Source: JBNJEM01 sp051745935 (GTDB taxonomy: Bacteria; Planctomycetota; Planctomycetia; Pirellulales; Pirellulaceae). Taken from it: DNA of 8,438 bases. The position numbers and the translations under genes were made by a program. The notes below the pieces were generated by a model. That model was not told the origin of the DNA. It did not search any database and saw nothing but the letters and a program-made list of their open reading frames with translations. Of the stretch, positions 1-5,732 are shown piece after piece. The first letter of the stretch is position 1. Every line of letters starts with the position of its first letter. The DNA is taken from positions 1-8,438 of the forward strand of contig JBNJEM010000335.1 of the NCBI GenBank assembly GCA_051745935.1, in the 5' to 3' direction.

Positions 1-91
1 TTTCTGGTATTCCCGGACACGGGCAGTTTTGTTCCATTGCTTTACTTGGTCGCATCCCCCACACATGGCCCGCAACCGAAGTCAGTCAATC

Positions 92-174
92 GTCCCTGAC
101 GGGACTCTTCTTGGTCTGCGACCTGGTCGCCCAGCGATAAATCGCTGGGCTGTTTTCGGATGTCCCTCACGGGC
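92..174. repeat. cluster of short hairpins, possible dispersed palindromic element
   Basis: Three palindromes follow one another. GTCCC-TGAC-GGGAC lies at 92-105, GCGAC-CTG-GTCGC at 118-130 and GCCCAGCGA-TAAA-TCGCTGGGC at 129-150. The last has a 9-bp perfect stem and is followed by TGTTTT on the + strand. The motif GTCCCT(G/C)ACGGG occurs at both 92-103 and 162-173, so the big hairpin is bracketed by a near-perfect 12-bp direct repeat. The T-rich tail on the + strand would allow a rho-independent terminator, but no + strand gene is visible upstream inside the window. The arrangement fits a REP-like intergenic element better than a dedicated terminator. Copy number elsewhere in the genome cannot be seen here. 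Confidence 0.5.
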
Positions 175-277
175 CGCCGACCGCTGCCAGTATCCCGCAC
201 GATTCGGAGGCACGTTGAATTGAGGAAGTCATTCTTGAGTGATCTCCATGAGTGATTTCCAAGTGCAACCGATAGCG

Positions 278-493
278 TTACGTCGCGGATTCCATCGGTT
301 CGGCGGAACACATGCAAACGAGGGAAAGAATCTTTGCGCGGCGAACCCCGTCGTCGTCGCGAACAAGAACGGCTGCGTGCAGGTCGCCAACGATTGCGAA
401 TTCCGCCGACGGGATCTCCCAAACGTCCCCGTTATTCATTCTGACACGAACAGGACCTTGTTGGATGAGGTGGACTAATCCTTCTCGATCCAT
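278..493 (-). CDS. small conserved-type protein of unknown function, 71 aa
   Basis: I chose the start at 493 because GGTGGAG sits 8 nt upstream of this ATG. A longer in-frame start at 532 lacks such a site. The protein opens MDREGLVHLIQQGPVRVRMN, continues with an NGD turn and a DVWEIPSAEF strand, then AIVGDLHAAVLV and a C-terminal KILSLVCMCSAEP strand. This order (short N-terminal helix, F/V-R-V-R-M-x-x-G strand, 'I..E...VG' segment, closing hydrophobic strand) resembles a group of 70-90 residue planctomycete proteins of unknown function that I recall in general terms. No signal peptide, membrane helix or catalytic motif is visible, so it is probably cytoplasmic. It stands alone with no close neighbour. 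It could be a chance frame, but the ribosome site and strand-like pattern argue for a real gene. Confidence 0.6.
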   Translation of the reverse strand: MDREGLVHLIQQGPVRVRMNNGDVWEIPSAEFAIVGDLHAAVLVRDDDGVRRAKILSLVCMCSAEPMESAT

Positions 494-778
494 AAACAAA
501 GCTCCACCTGGAGGAAACGGCAAATAGCGCATTAGCCACAGCCTGATGCTGACATTGCCTACATGGTATCTGGAAGGCGTGTTCTGTCAATTGCCTAATG
601 GACCGACACAGAATCGTCGCCGCGCGGTACGTGTGTGTTGACGCATTTGTATTCCGTTGGCTACACGCTTCAGAAAGGATCGCTCACATGGTGGAAGTAG
701 GAGTCACTGGCTCTTGGCGTTCCGCCCCTTGAACCCTCCGTCTTCAACCCTCAACTCTCAACCCTCAACCGCGAGCAT
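494..778. other. intergenic region, no gene seen
   Basis: No convincing reading frame is present on either strand. The only structure I see is the CAACCCT-type heptamer run listed separately, just beyond the 3' end of the aldo/keto reductase gene. No clear terminator hairpin separates the two leftward genes. Confidence 0.5.
745..770. repeat. tandem heptamer repeat (CAACCCT)n
   Basis: Units CAACCCT (745-751), CAACTCT (752-758), CAACCCT (759-765) and CAACC (766-770) run head to tail, with a related AACCCTC at 732-738. The run ends 8 bp beyond the stop codon of the leftward aldo/keto reductase gene. The decamer AACCCTCAAC recurs at 1835-1844, upstream of that gene's start, so the gene is flanked on both sides by the same short motif. 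Function is unknown. Slippage-prone heptamer runs of this kind are typically intergenic. Confidence 0.6.
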
Positions 779-1762
779 TCACACTCTTCTGGTGAAAATC
801 GGTTCACTCTCCCGTGCAATCGCCCGCGCCATTTCCTGTTCGTCGTCATTCAGAGGCGTCAACGCTCCAGCCTGAGCCAACTCGACCGCCATCTTGAACA
901 GTTCCCAGTGACCCGGTGGAATCAGGGCGTGGGCAGGCAGGTGATATGTGAATCTCAGCCCGAGCGACACTTTGTCGACATTGTCGAACGGTTGGTACCA
1001 AGTCTTGTTCCAGGGCCGTTCATCGCGATTCATTTGCTTGGGCCATCTCTGGTGCGCCATGGCTTTCAGCGCGAGAATCCCTCGATTGGATTCCTTGGCC
1101 CGCTTATGCACCGACGGGCCGAAGTTCTCTTTGAGCCAAATGGGAAAACTCAGTGGGAAGAGGATTGAGTCAAAGTCGTAACGGTCAAGAGCCGCATGGG
1201 CGGCGATCTCGCTGTGTGCCGAAAACCCGAGATATCGGACCTTGCCTTCCTTCTTGGCCTTCAAGAACGTCTCCATGGCGCCCCCCTTGGAAAAAGCCTG
1301 TTTCACATCGTCCAGACTGGTGATGGCATGGAGCTGATACAGATCAAAGTGGTCGGTCCGGAGCAAGCGGAGCGATTCGTTCAGTTCTTCTTCCGCTCCT
1401 TTGGCATCGCGCTTCGTGGTCTTGCATGCCAGGAAACAGTTTTCCCGATACGGCTCGAGCGCGGGCCCCAGTCGTTCTTGCGCGTTTCCGTAAGTAGGTG
1501 CCACGTCGAAGTAGTTGACACCGCGGTCCACTGCCTCCGACACATAGTTGGACGCCTCCTCAGGCGTTACATTCTTAACCACGATCCCACCAAAACCGAT
1601 AACGGAAAGCATGTCTTTGGCACGACCGTACTGACGTTTGGGCACAGGTTTGTCCAGGGTCTTTCCCGACCGCAAAAAATCCTTCGCCCTGAGGTAACCC
1701 GAATCCAGCAGCGACAGCAAGCCGGCGGTGGAAACGCCTGTAATGAATTGTCGTCGTTTCAT
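779..1762 (-). CDS. aldo/keto reductase with twin-arginine leader, 327 aa
   Basis: Predicted NAD(P)H-dependent oxidoreductase of the aldo/keto reductase superfamily; the substrate cannot be read from the sequence. The leader begins MKRRQFITG and continues with a short hydrophobic stretch (residues 9-19), which fits a Tat signal or lipid-less Tat anchor and suggests export of a folded protein. The barrel starts near residue 45. The family's catalytic tetrad is visible: Asp86 and Tyr91 in GVNYFDVAPTYG, Lys114 in LACKTT and His145 in YQLHAI. The GKVRYLGFSAHS segment (173-184) is also typical. The start at 1762 is favoured because GGAG lies about 8 nt upstream. An upstream in-frame ATG at 1855 would bury the Tat leader behind 31 residues. 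The C-terminus (about 300-327) is short but matches the family's closing helix. It is the only gene in its immediate transcription unit. Tat-targeted reductases of this group are common in planctomycetes (established knowledge); a role in sugar or polyol oxidation is only a guess. Confidence 0.92.
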   Translation of the reverse strand: MKRRQFITGVSTAGLLSLLDSGYLRAKDFLRSGKTLDKPVPKRQYGRAKDMLSVIGFGGIVVKNVTPEEASNYVSEAVDRGVNYFDVAPTYGNAQERLGPALEPYRENCFLACKTTKRDAKGAEEELNESLRLLRTDHFDLYQLHAITSLDDVKQAFSKGGAMETFLKAKKEGKVRYLGFSAHSEIAAHAALDRYDFDSILFPLSFPIWLKENFGPSVHKRAKESNRGILALKAMAHQRWPKQMNRDERPWNKTWYQPFDNVDKVSLGLRFTYHLPAHALIPPGHWELFKMAVELAQAGALTPLNDDEQEMARAIARESEPIFTRRV

Positions 1763-2366
1763 GGTTTTGTCTCCGAGAAAATAGGGTGACCTCAGTTTAA
1801 CAGAACTGTCGCTCGAACGAAAACTGTTACCGCGAACCCTCAACGGCCCAGCCACTCCGCCAAGGTCCGCCGGACTGGAGCCCCAACAGCCGAGGCGGCC
1901 CGTACATCGCGTGGGCCACGCGAGTTTAGCGTTGTCAGAAATGGAATCCTGTCCCGCGCTCGCTCAGAAAAGTGCCACCCGGCCCGCCCGGCGCCCACCG
2001 AGCTCGAGACTAGAGACGCTCATGGATGTTTTGAAACGACTCTTGACACCAACCAGGACCCGTCTCGGCTCGCGGGTATAAAAAACCACGCAAATGACCG
2101 GTTCCTGTCACGCACTTCGGCCATTGACGCTTCACGCCACCTCCTCCATGCCCGCGCGGCGATCGCTTGCCACGTCTCCCCTGCTTGGACCCCGTACACG
2201 GGGATCGGAGGCCCGTTTACTTTTTCCCTTTAAGTAATGAGTCACCTCGATCCGGACGTTCTCCCCTACTCCCTGGCGCTGCTTCCACGCGCGCTGTCAC
2301 CGTCATACGGGGCCGTTATTCTGCTATTCCGGAAAGAAGCGAGGACAACTCGAGCGGTTCGAATCA
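1763..2366. other. 604-bp intergenic region with dispersed repeats
   Basis: No convincing gene on either strand. It contains a GGTTCCTGTCACG motif at 2099-2111, close to the GGTTCCTGACAC tail of the inverted repeats near 5170 and 5570. It also contains a CCCCG-TACA-CGGGG hairpin near 2191-2204 and the first copy of a 26-bp repeat (2253-2278). The part next to 1762 should contain the promoter of the aldo/keto reductase gene, but I cannot identify a convincing -35/-10 pair on the leftward strand. Confidence 0.5.
2253..2278 (+). repeat. 26-bp dispersed direct repeat, copy 1
   Basis: Identical over 26 bp to 5530-5555. The unit begins CGGACGTTCTCCCC and ends TCCCTGGCG. Both copies lie in intergenic DNA and in the same orientation. 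The flanks differ, so this is a short dispersed unit rather than part of a long duplication. Confidence 0.75.
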
Positions 2367-2876
2367 TCACTTTGACCTGATATGATCGGCTGTCCCGAAG
2401 TCACCATCGGGGCCGGCTGACCATATGTCTGGTCTGTGTGGGGAGTCGCTTGTCGGGTCGTACTCGTACTTGTACTTGTTACCCCAGGGATCGAGAGGGT
2501 TACCCCAAGCATCCAGCGGCACGAGTTCGCTGCTAATGTAGGGTCCATGCCAACCCGATTTCGCCGGATTCTCTGGTGGTTCAACCAGCGCTCGCAAACC
2601 TTGTTGGGTAGTGGGATAACCGCCAACGTCCAGCCTGTAGAAATCTAATGAGGATAGGCAGATGCCGATGCGTATTTTGGCTGCCCGAATGGCTTTCTCT
2701 TGCTCTCTGTATTCTGCGTCCGCTCTTTGACCCGCGTACAATTCCCGCGGTACAACCTCCGTCTTCTTAACACGATGATCATGGTATTTCAACAACCATT
2801 TACCCAACAGCCAAACAGCCCCGAATCCAATGAGCAGGCAAGCGAAGACCGACACGATAATGTGACTATTTGACAT
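2367..2876 (-). CDS. membrane-anchored GspG-like (type II secretion pseudopilin domain) protein, 169 aa
   Basis: The C-terminal half carries the pseudopilin G signature: LDFYRLDVGGYPTTQQGL (77-94), ALVEPP, GWHGPYI (108-114), the DPWGN motif (129-133) and a closing GPDGDFGTADHI (155-166) that resembles the calcium-binding C-terminal loop of GspG. The N-terminus is unusual. In place of the prepilin-peptidase site (G followed by FTLIE), residues 6-28 form an ordinary transmembrane helix, followed by a basic and acidic linker (30-65). It is therefore probably a permanently anchored cousin with its domain outside the membrane, not a classical processed pseudopilin. The WGN motif is doubled (LDAWGNP then LDPWGNK). 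The start at 2876 is supported by AAAGG about 8 nt upstream. No other secretion genes are nearby, so participation in a type II machine is not supported by context. Confidence 0.8.
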   Translation of the reverse strand: MSNSHIIVSVFACLLIGFGAVWLLGKWLLKYHDHRVKKTEVVPRELYAGQRADAEYREQEKAIRAAKIRIGICLSSLDFYRLDVGGYPTTQQGLRALVEPPENPAKSGWHGPYISSELVPLDAWGNPLDPWGNKYKYEYDPTSDSPHRPDIWSAGPDGDFGTADHIRSK

Positions 2877-2916
2877 CGTTAAACCTTTACAGGCGTTCTC
2901 TATCCTGTCCGGGCGA

Positions 2917-2970
2917 TCAGGTTGAGGAAATGGCACAGCAGCGGCCGCGTTGTGTTTTTACGTAGGCCAT
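2917..2970 (-). CDS. possible 17-residue micro-reading frame with strong ribosome site
   Basis: An ATG at 2970 is preceded immediately by GGGGAGGAGATT, one of the strongest ribosome-binding sequences in the window. The frame encodes MAYVKTQRGRCCAISST and stops at 2917. It lies between the DUF1963-like gene and the GspG-like gene, all leftward, and could be a leader peptide or a leftover gene start. The peptide resembles nothing I know. A chance occurrence is possible. Confidence 0.25.
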   Translation of the reverse strand: MAYVKTQRGRCCAISST

Positions 2971-3017
2971 AATCTCCTCCCCAAAACTCCACCGGACACT
3001 ATGACACTCATCACTGT

Positions 3018-3887
3018 TCAACAGGCCTCTCTAATATCTACGAATCCATCAGCCGTCTCCACTGCATACAAGATGCTTCCCTCGGCACCTGTGTCATCAA
3101 ACTTGCTGAGAACAATCGAATGATCCTGAGCTTCTGCTGGCGTCAAGGGAGCAACGCGATTGAGATAGGGATAAGCTTCGCCCGACTCTGGTTCAACGCC
3201 TGGCATCGTACAGATTATACGCTCGTCCTTGCCTACCACCTTTCCTTCTGGTGGAACATAAGGATGATTGCCGATCTGCATCGCCGGCGGCTGCATGGCC
3301 AGGGGGGCGGCAAACACATAACTGCCGTCATCCAAATAGAGGCCTGACCAAGAGTCACCATCAGCCGGGGCCCAGTCCGGATAAACCTCGACCCGCCACC
3401 GCACCCCGGTGTAAGTTGGAATGTCGCTCCGAACCGGCAGTTCGTGTTTAGCGATCAGCAGATCTGCATTACACTGCTCTTGGACTCTAACTGTCGCTCC
3501 AAGCCGGATATCGGTGAAGGCGAAGAATAGGATTACGTCCCCGGGCGGATTTGGCACAAGATCTACTGATTCCCTCAAGTCGAACTGAGCCAAGAACGGA
3601 ATAGGATCGCCCGAAGTGTTGACAGGCCACGGCCGATCCGCCCGCCAATACGGAATGCCGCCGACCTTCGTGGACAGTCGTTGTTTCGGCTCGCCCGCGG
3701 CCAACACGAAGAGATCTTGCTCAACCGGAGAACCGAAAGACATTAGATCGGCAACCCTTTGACGCATCTCTATGATGTAGCAAGCATCGCGAGGACCGAC
3801 CAGCACAGGGACGTAGAACCACCCGTTTTTATCCGGACGAAGATCCGCAAGCGTGTACATCCAGTCGTTTACGTTGAACGGTGGCAC
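3018..3887 (-). CDS. DUF1963 / YwqG-like protein, 289 aa
   Basis: The hallmark of this family is seen at residues 73-101: TKVGGIPYWRADRPWPV, then GDPIPFLAQFDL. This matches the family pattern K-x-G-G-x-P, W-P and F-l-a-Q. A following 'PPGDVILFFAF' strand (114-124) is also typical. No signal peptide or membrane segment is present, so it is probably cytoplasmic. The family has no established biochemical function; some members sit beside polymorphic toxin genes, and an immunity role has been proposed (my recollection). The start is GTG at 3887, chosen because AGGAGG lies 6 nt upstream. The stop codon of the preceding 77-residue frame overlaps that ribosome site, suggesting coupled translation. 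The C-terminal third is less typical of the family. An RHS remnant lies upstream on the same strand, the context in which immunity-type genes are often found, but no toxin domain is intact here. Confidence 0.8.
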   Translation of the reverse strand: MPPFNVNDWMYTLADLRPDKNGWFYVPVLVGPRDACYIIEMRQRVADLMSFGSPVEQDLFVLAAGEPKQRLSTKVGGIPYWRADRPWPVNTSGDPIPFLAQFDLRESVDLVPNPPGDVILFFAFTDIRLGATVRVQEQCNADLLIAKHELPVRSDIPTYTGVRWRVEVYPDWAPADGDSWSGLYLDDGSYVFAAPLAMQPPAMQIGNHPYVPPEGKVVGKDERIICTMPGVEPESGEAYPYLNRVAPLTPAEAQDHSIVLSKFDDTGAEGSILYAVETADGFVDIREAC

Positions 3888-3897
3888 TGAATCCCTC

Positions 3898-4131
3898 CTA
3901 CGCAGCGAAAGGTAGGGTTTTTAGAATGACTCTTATGCGCCTTCCTGGAACCGGAAGGAGTAGAGACCTGATTGTGTCTGTGATAATCTCTAGACGTGTT
4001 GGTGCATCCCATTCCTCGAACTCATAGATCTGCCGAATGACCTCATTCCGTCGTTCCCGCACATTCTTTTCGGTATCCTCTCGGTTCGGTTCCCCCGCAC
4101 ACTTCGTGCACTGTTTTCCTGAACTTCTCAT
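3898..4131 (-). CDS. hypothetical 77-residue protein upstream of the DUF1963-like gene
   Basis: I do not recognise this protein. The N-terminal half is charged and contains CTKCAGEP; the rest includes EVIRQIYEFEEWDAPTRLEI and a basic C-terminus ending RIRVILKTLPFAA, consistent with a small helical protein. The main argument for it is position: its stop ends 10 bp before the GTG of the next gene and overlaps that gene's ribosome site, an operon-like junction. Against it, no ribosome site is visible before the ATG at 4131, and the upstream DNA is a transposase remnant. It may be the truncated 3' end of a longer gene cut by the insertion event, with its original start lost. Confidence 0.35.
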   Translation of the reverse strand: MRSSGKQCTKCAGEPNREDTEKNVRERRNEVIRQIYEFEEWDAPTRLEIITDTIRSLLLPVPGRRIRVILKTLPFAA

Positions 4132-4170
4132 ACTGCGACACTGGCGGTTTAATCTGCGTGCGATATTTGA

Positions 4171-4516
4171 TCAATCTGTGGGTATGGCCCATCCGAAAAA
4201 ATCTGGCACGTTGACATGGCCGAAATCACCTGAAATCCGGGCTTTTCGAAAGGGTCGGTGTGTCAGATTTTTTGCGATGCCCCATAGATTCTGGCTCGGG
4301 TAATGCTCCGAGGTTGTGAGATAAAGCGGTTTCGTAGCCTTCCTGCGTGCGGAAACCGTACGATTTTCTGGTCATCAGTTTTAGTTTGTTGTTGAATCCC
4401 TCGACGATGCCCGCCGAGAGCTTCCCTTCCGCGCGGAACCAGTTCAGGACCAGCTCGCGTTTCGCACGCAGTGTACGGGCGACTTGCTTCATGGGTTCGA
4501 TTCGGCTCTGCATCGC
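4171..4516 (-). pseudogene. ISL3-family transposase remnant (C-terminal part only), interrupted by a 100-bp element
   Basis: Read leftward from 4516 the translation is the ISL3 C-terminus: SRIEPMKQVARTLR, LVLNWFRAEGKLSAGIVEGF, NNKLKL, RKSYGFRTQEGYETAL and LGALPEPES. The Glu in AGIVEG (codon 4400-4402) is in the position of the last acidic residue of the DDE triad. The N-terminal roughly 80% of the protein, including the two catalytic aspartates, is missing. After PEPES the frame enters a 100-bp insertion. If that insertion and one TA are removed, the sequence continues T-H-R, exactly the family's usual PEPE.THR ending. The next residues (LIKYR) replace the normal stop, so there is further decay. 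The 5' end is fused in frame to an RHS fragment, giving an open chimera of 139 codons from 4645 to 4226. It is not a functional transposase. Confidence 0.8.
4185..4284. mobile_element. 100-bp MITE-like element with 25-bp inverted termini and TA duplication
   Basis: The terminal arms are 4185-4209 (TGGCCCATCCGAAAAAATCT plus GGCAC) and 4260-4284, whose reverse complement begins TGGGGCATCGCAAAAAATCT. They match at 20 of 25 positions, and both begin TGG at the outer tip. The element is flanked by TA at 4183-4184 and TA at 4285-4286. Removing it with one TA restores the ISL3 transposase reading (PEPES then THR), so both borders are defined by what they interrupt. A TA duplication is the hallmark of Tc1/mariner and IS630-type transposition (established knowledge). 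At 100 bp it has no coding capacity and would depend on a transposase elsewhere. The added 102 bp keeps frame but brings a stop codon at 4226-4228 on the leftward strand. Confidence 0.8.
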
Positions 4517-4990
4517 CTGCATGGCCCGGGTCAGCCGGCCAACCTGGTCATACTGATAGCGATTCACATAGTCGTCGGTCGCGCCGAGCTCGACCGCCGC
4601 GCTCCGCCGTCGCCCGGCGGCATCATAACCGTGCGTCTGGGTCACGGTGTCCGAGAGTCCGCCCAGATCCCGCGTGGTCTCGAGCAGCGTGCCAAAGACC
4701 TCCCACCATTTCTGAAATGTTCAACGCTTTGAGCAACATAGCGACCGACGGGAGCGGACCAACCCCCACCGAGCGGTAGCTCGCAGTGGTTGGCGGCCCT
4801 GCCGCCCTGTAGGTGCTCCCTAACACCGTGCCGCCGTCGTCCACCTCCGCGACGCGCGAGGCCTCATCAGACTTGGTGGTGATGGTGGCCACCGCGTTCT
4901 GCTCGGCCTCCGCATCCGTCACGTTTTTCCGCTGTGCATTCATGCCTTACTCAGCTGTCCGCCGTTGTACCACACCCGTTCGAGACAATG
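4517..4990 (-). pseudogene. decayed RHS-repeat protein fragment
   Basis: RHS/YD-repeat motifs appear on the leftward strand in three successive frames. The first (about 4990-4951) reads LERVWYNGGQLSKA then stop. The second (4943-4623) includes KNVTDAEAEQNAVA and ASRVAEVDDGGTVLGS. The third (4720-4517) reads WWEVFGTLLETTRDLGGLSD, then HGYDAAGRR and YVNRYQYDQVGRLTRAMQ. The YDxxGR motifs are the signature of RHS repeats, large secreted or surface shells that carry variable C-terminal toxin domains. The frame changes, an in-frame TGA at 4721-4723 and loss of both ends show a dead gene. On the left it is joined in frame to the ISL3 remnant, with a small ATGCAG direct repeat at the junction. On the right it runs into the inverted-repeat arm starting near 5005. 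Confidence 0.75.
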
Positions 4991-5004
4991 CAAACCGAAC
5001 GGTT

Positions 5005-5173
5005 ACACTCTAAGTCCTTGTAACTCATTTTGTTGCGTCTTGCATCCTGGTACGTGTCGAATCAAGGACCCAAGGGACCCAACGGACATGAGGGAACACG
5101 GGACGCGGGGGGCACTCGGGAAAGATGAGCCGCGCAACGGATGCAAGGGATCCTAGAAAAAGGTTCCTGACAC
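5005..5173 (+). repeat. long inverted repeat, arm A
   Basis: This arm aligns with the reverse complement of 5567-5732 along its whole length, at roughly 80% identity by eye. It includes a 24-bp perfect block (5047-5070 against 5670-5693) and a 15-bp perfect block CGGGGGGCACTCGGG (5106-5120 against 5620-5634). Arm A ends at the inner side with GGTTCCTGACAC (5162-5173). Within arm A, CTTGCATCC (5039-5047) and GGATGCAAG (5139-5147) are perfectly complementary, so the arm can also fold on itself. The middle part is a degenerate AAGGGACCC-like series. Confidence 0.8.
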
Positions 5174-5262
5174 GTTTCCGCCGCGCATCCCCCTCCGAGT
5201 CACAAGGATTTCATGTACAATCAACACCGACGGCGATGACACGACACGAAAGGAATGGCAGA

Positions 5263-5487
5263 ATGGTGGAACTTTTCTTCCTGATAATCCCCTTAATGTT
5301 CTTCGTGATTGGGGTGGGTGGAACAATCCTTTGGATCTGGATGATCGTGGACTGCGCAACCAACGAGCCATCCGAAGGAAATGACAAACTCATTTGGATT
5401 CTGATCATCGTGCTGACGCACTGGATCGGCGCTCTAATCTACCTGCTTGTCCGAAGACCGGAGCGAATTAAGCAGTACGGACGATAA
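5263..5487 (+). CDS. small two-helix membrane protein, PLDc_N-like, 74 aa
   Basis: The protein has two membrane helices (about 4-29 and 43-63) separated by a polar loop, D-C-A-T-N-E-P-S-E-G-N-D-K (30-42), and ends in a basic tail RRPERIKQYGR. The pattern (W..IVDC, NEPSEGNDK, LIW, H-W-x-G-A-L-I-Y-L-L-V-R-R) is that of the phospholipase D-like N-terminal membrane domain (PLDc_N), which in cardiolipin synthases precedes the catalytic domains. Here it is a stand-alone domain with no HKD catalytic motif, so no enzymatic role is implied. Free-standing versions are common in bacteria and uncharacterised. The start at 5263 follows AAAGGAA with 8 nt spacing; upstream in-frame ATGs at 5125 and 5236 lack ribosome sites, and 5125 lies inside arm A. 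The gene sits alone between the two inverted-repeat arms. Confidence 0.85.
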   Translation: MVELFFLIIPLMFFVIGVGGTILWIWMIVDCATNEPSEGNDKLIWILIIVLTHWIGALIYLLVRRPERIKQYGR

Positions 5488-5529
5488 CCGAAACAGTTTA
5501 CAGTCCGTCACGCAACTTGGTCCCCGCTG

Positions 5530-5555
5530 CGGACGTTCTCCCCTACTCCCTGGCG
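5530..5555 (+). repeat. 26-bp dispersed direct repeat, copy 2
   Basis: Second copy of the unit at 2253-2278, identical over 26 bp. Here it lies 42 bp beyond the stop codon of the PLDc_N-like gene and about 10 bp before arm B of the inverted repeat. It is followed by GGGG and then AAAAGGTGTCAGGAAC. Both strands are GC-rich here, but no clear T-tailed terminator is formed. Confidence 0.75.
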
Positions 5556-5566
5556 GGGGGAAAAGG

Positions 5567-5732
5567 TGTCAGGAACTTTTTTTGTAGGGCCCCTTGCATC
5601 TGTTGCGCGGATTGTCTTGCCCGAGTGCCCCCCGTTTCCCGCGTTCCCTTTGGTTCAGTGGGGCCCTTAGGTCCTTGATTCGACACGTACCAGAAGGCAA
5701 AACACAACAAGATGGGTTACAAGATTGAGTGT
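5567..5732 (-). repeat. long inverted repeat, arm B
   Basis: Reverse-complement partner of 5005-5173. Its inner end (5567-5578) reads GTGTCAGGAACT, followed by a T run to 5583, which on the + strand could also act as a weak terminator for the membrane-protein gene. The outer end stops resembling arm A near GAGTGT (5727-5732). Small indels relative to arm A near the outer end show that the copies have drifted independently. Confidence 0.8.

Noticed and set aside
42..422. 126-codon leftward frame overlapping the 71-residue gene
   Set aside because: Arg/Ser-rich, low-complexity translation with no ribosome site. It crosses the hairpin cluster, and the other frame has a better start and protein-like pattern.
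745..770. Heptamer run as a CRISPR-like array
   Set aside because: Units are only 7 bp and contiguous without spacers.
1196..1789. 197-codon open frame on the + strand
   Set aside because: It is antisense to the aldo/keto reductase, which has all catalytic residues and a ribosome site. The + strand translation shows no domain.
2043..2082. TTGACA and TATAAA on the + strand as a promoter
   Set aside because: The spacing is 28 bp instead of about 17, and there is no + strand gene downstream.
5671..5694. TTGATTCGACACGTACCAG as a tRNA 3' end
   Set aside because: It only loosely resembles a T-arm plus acceptor. No matching anticodon or D arms can be found upstream, and the sequence is part of the repeated arm.
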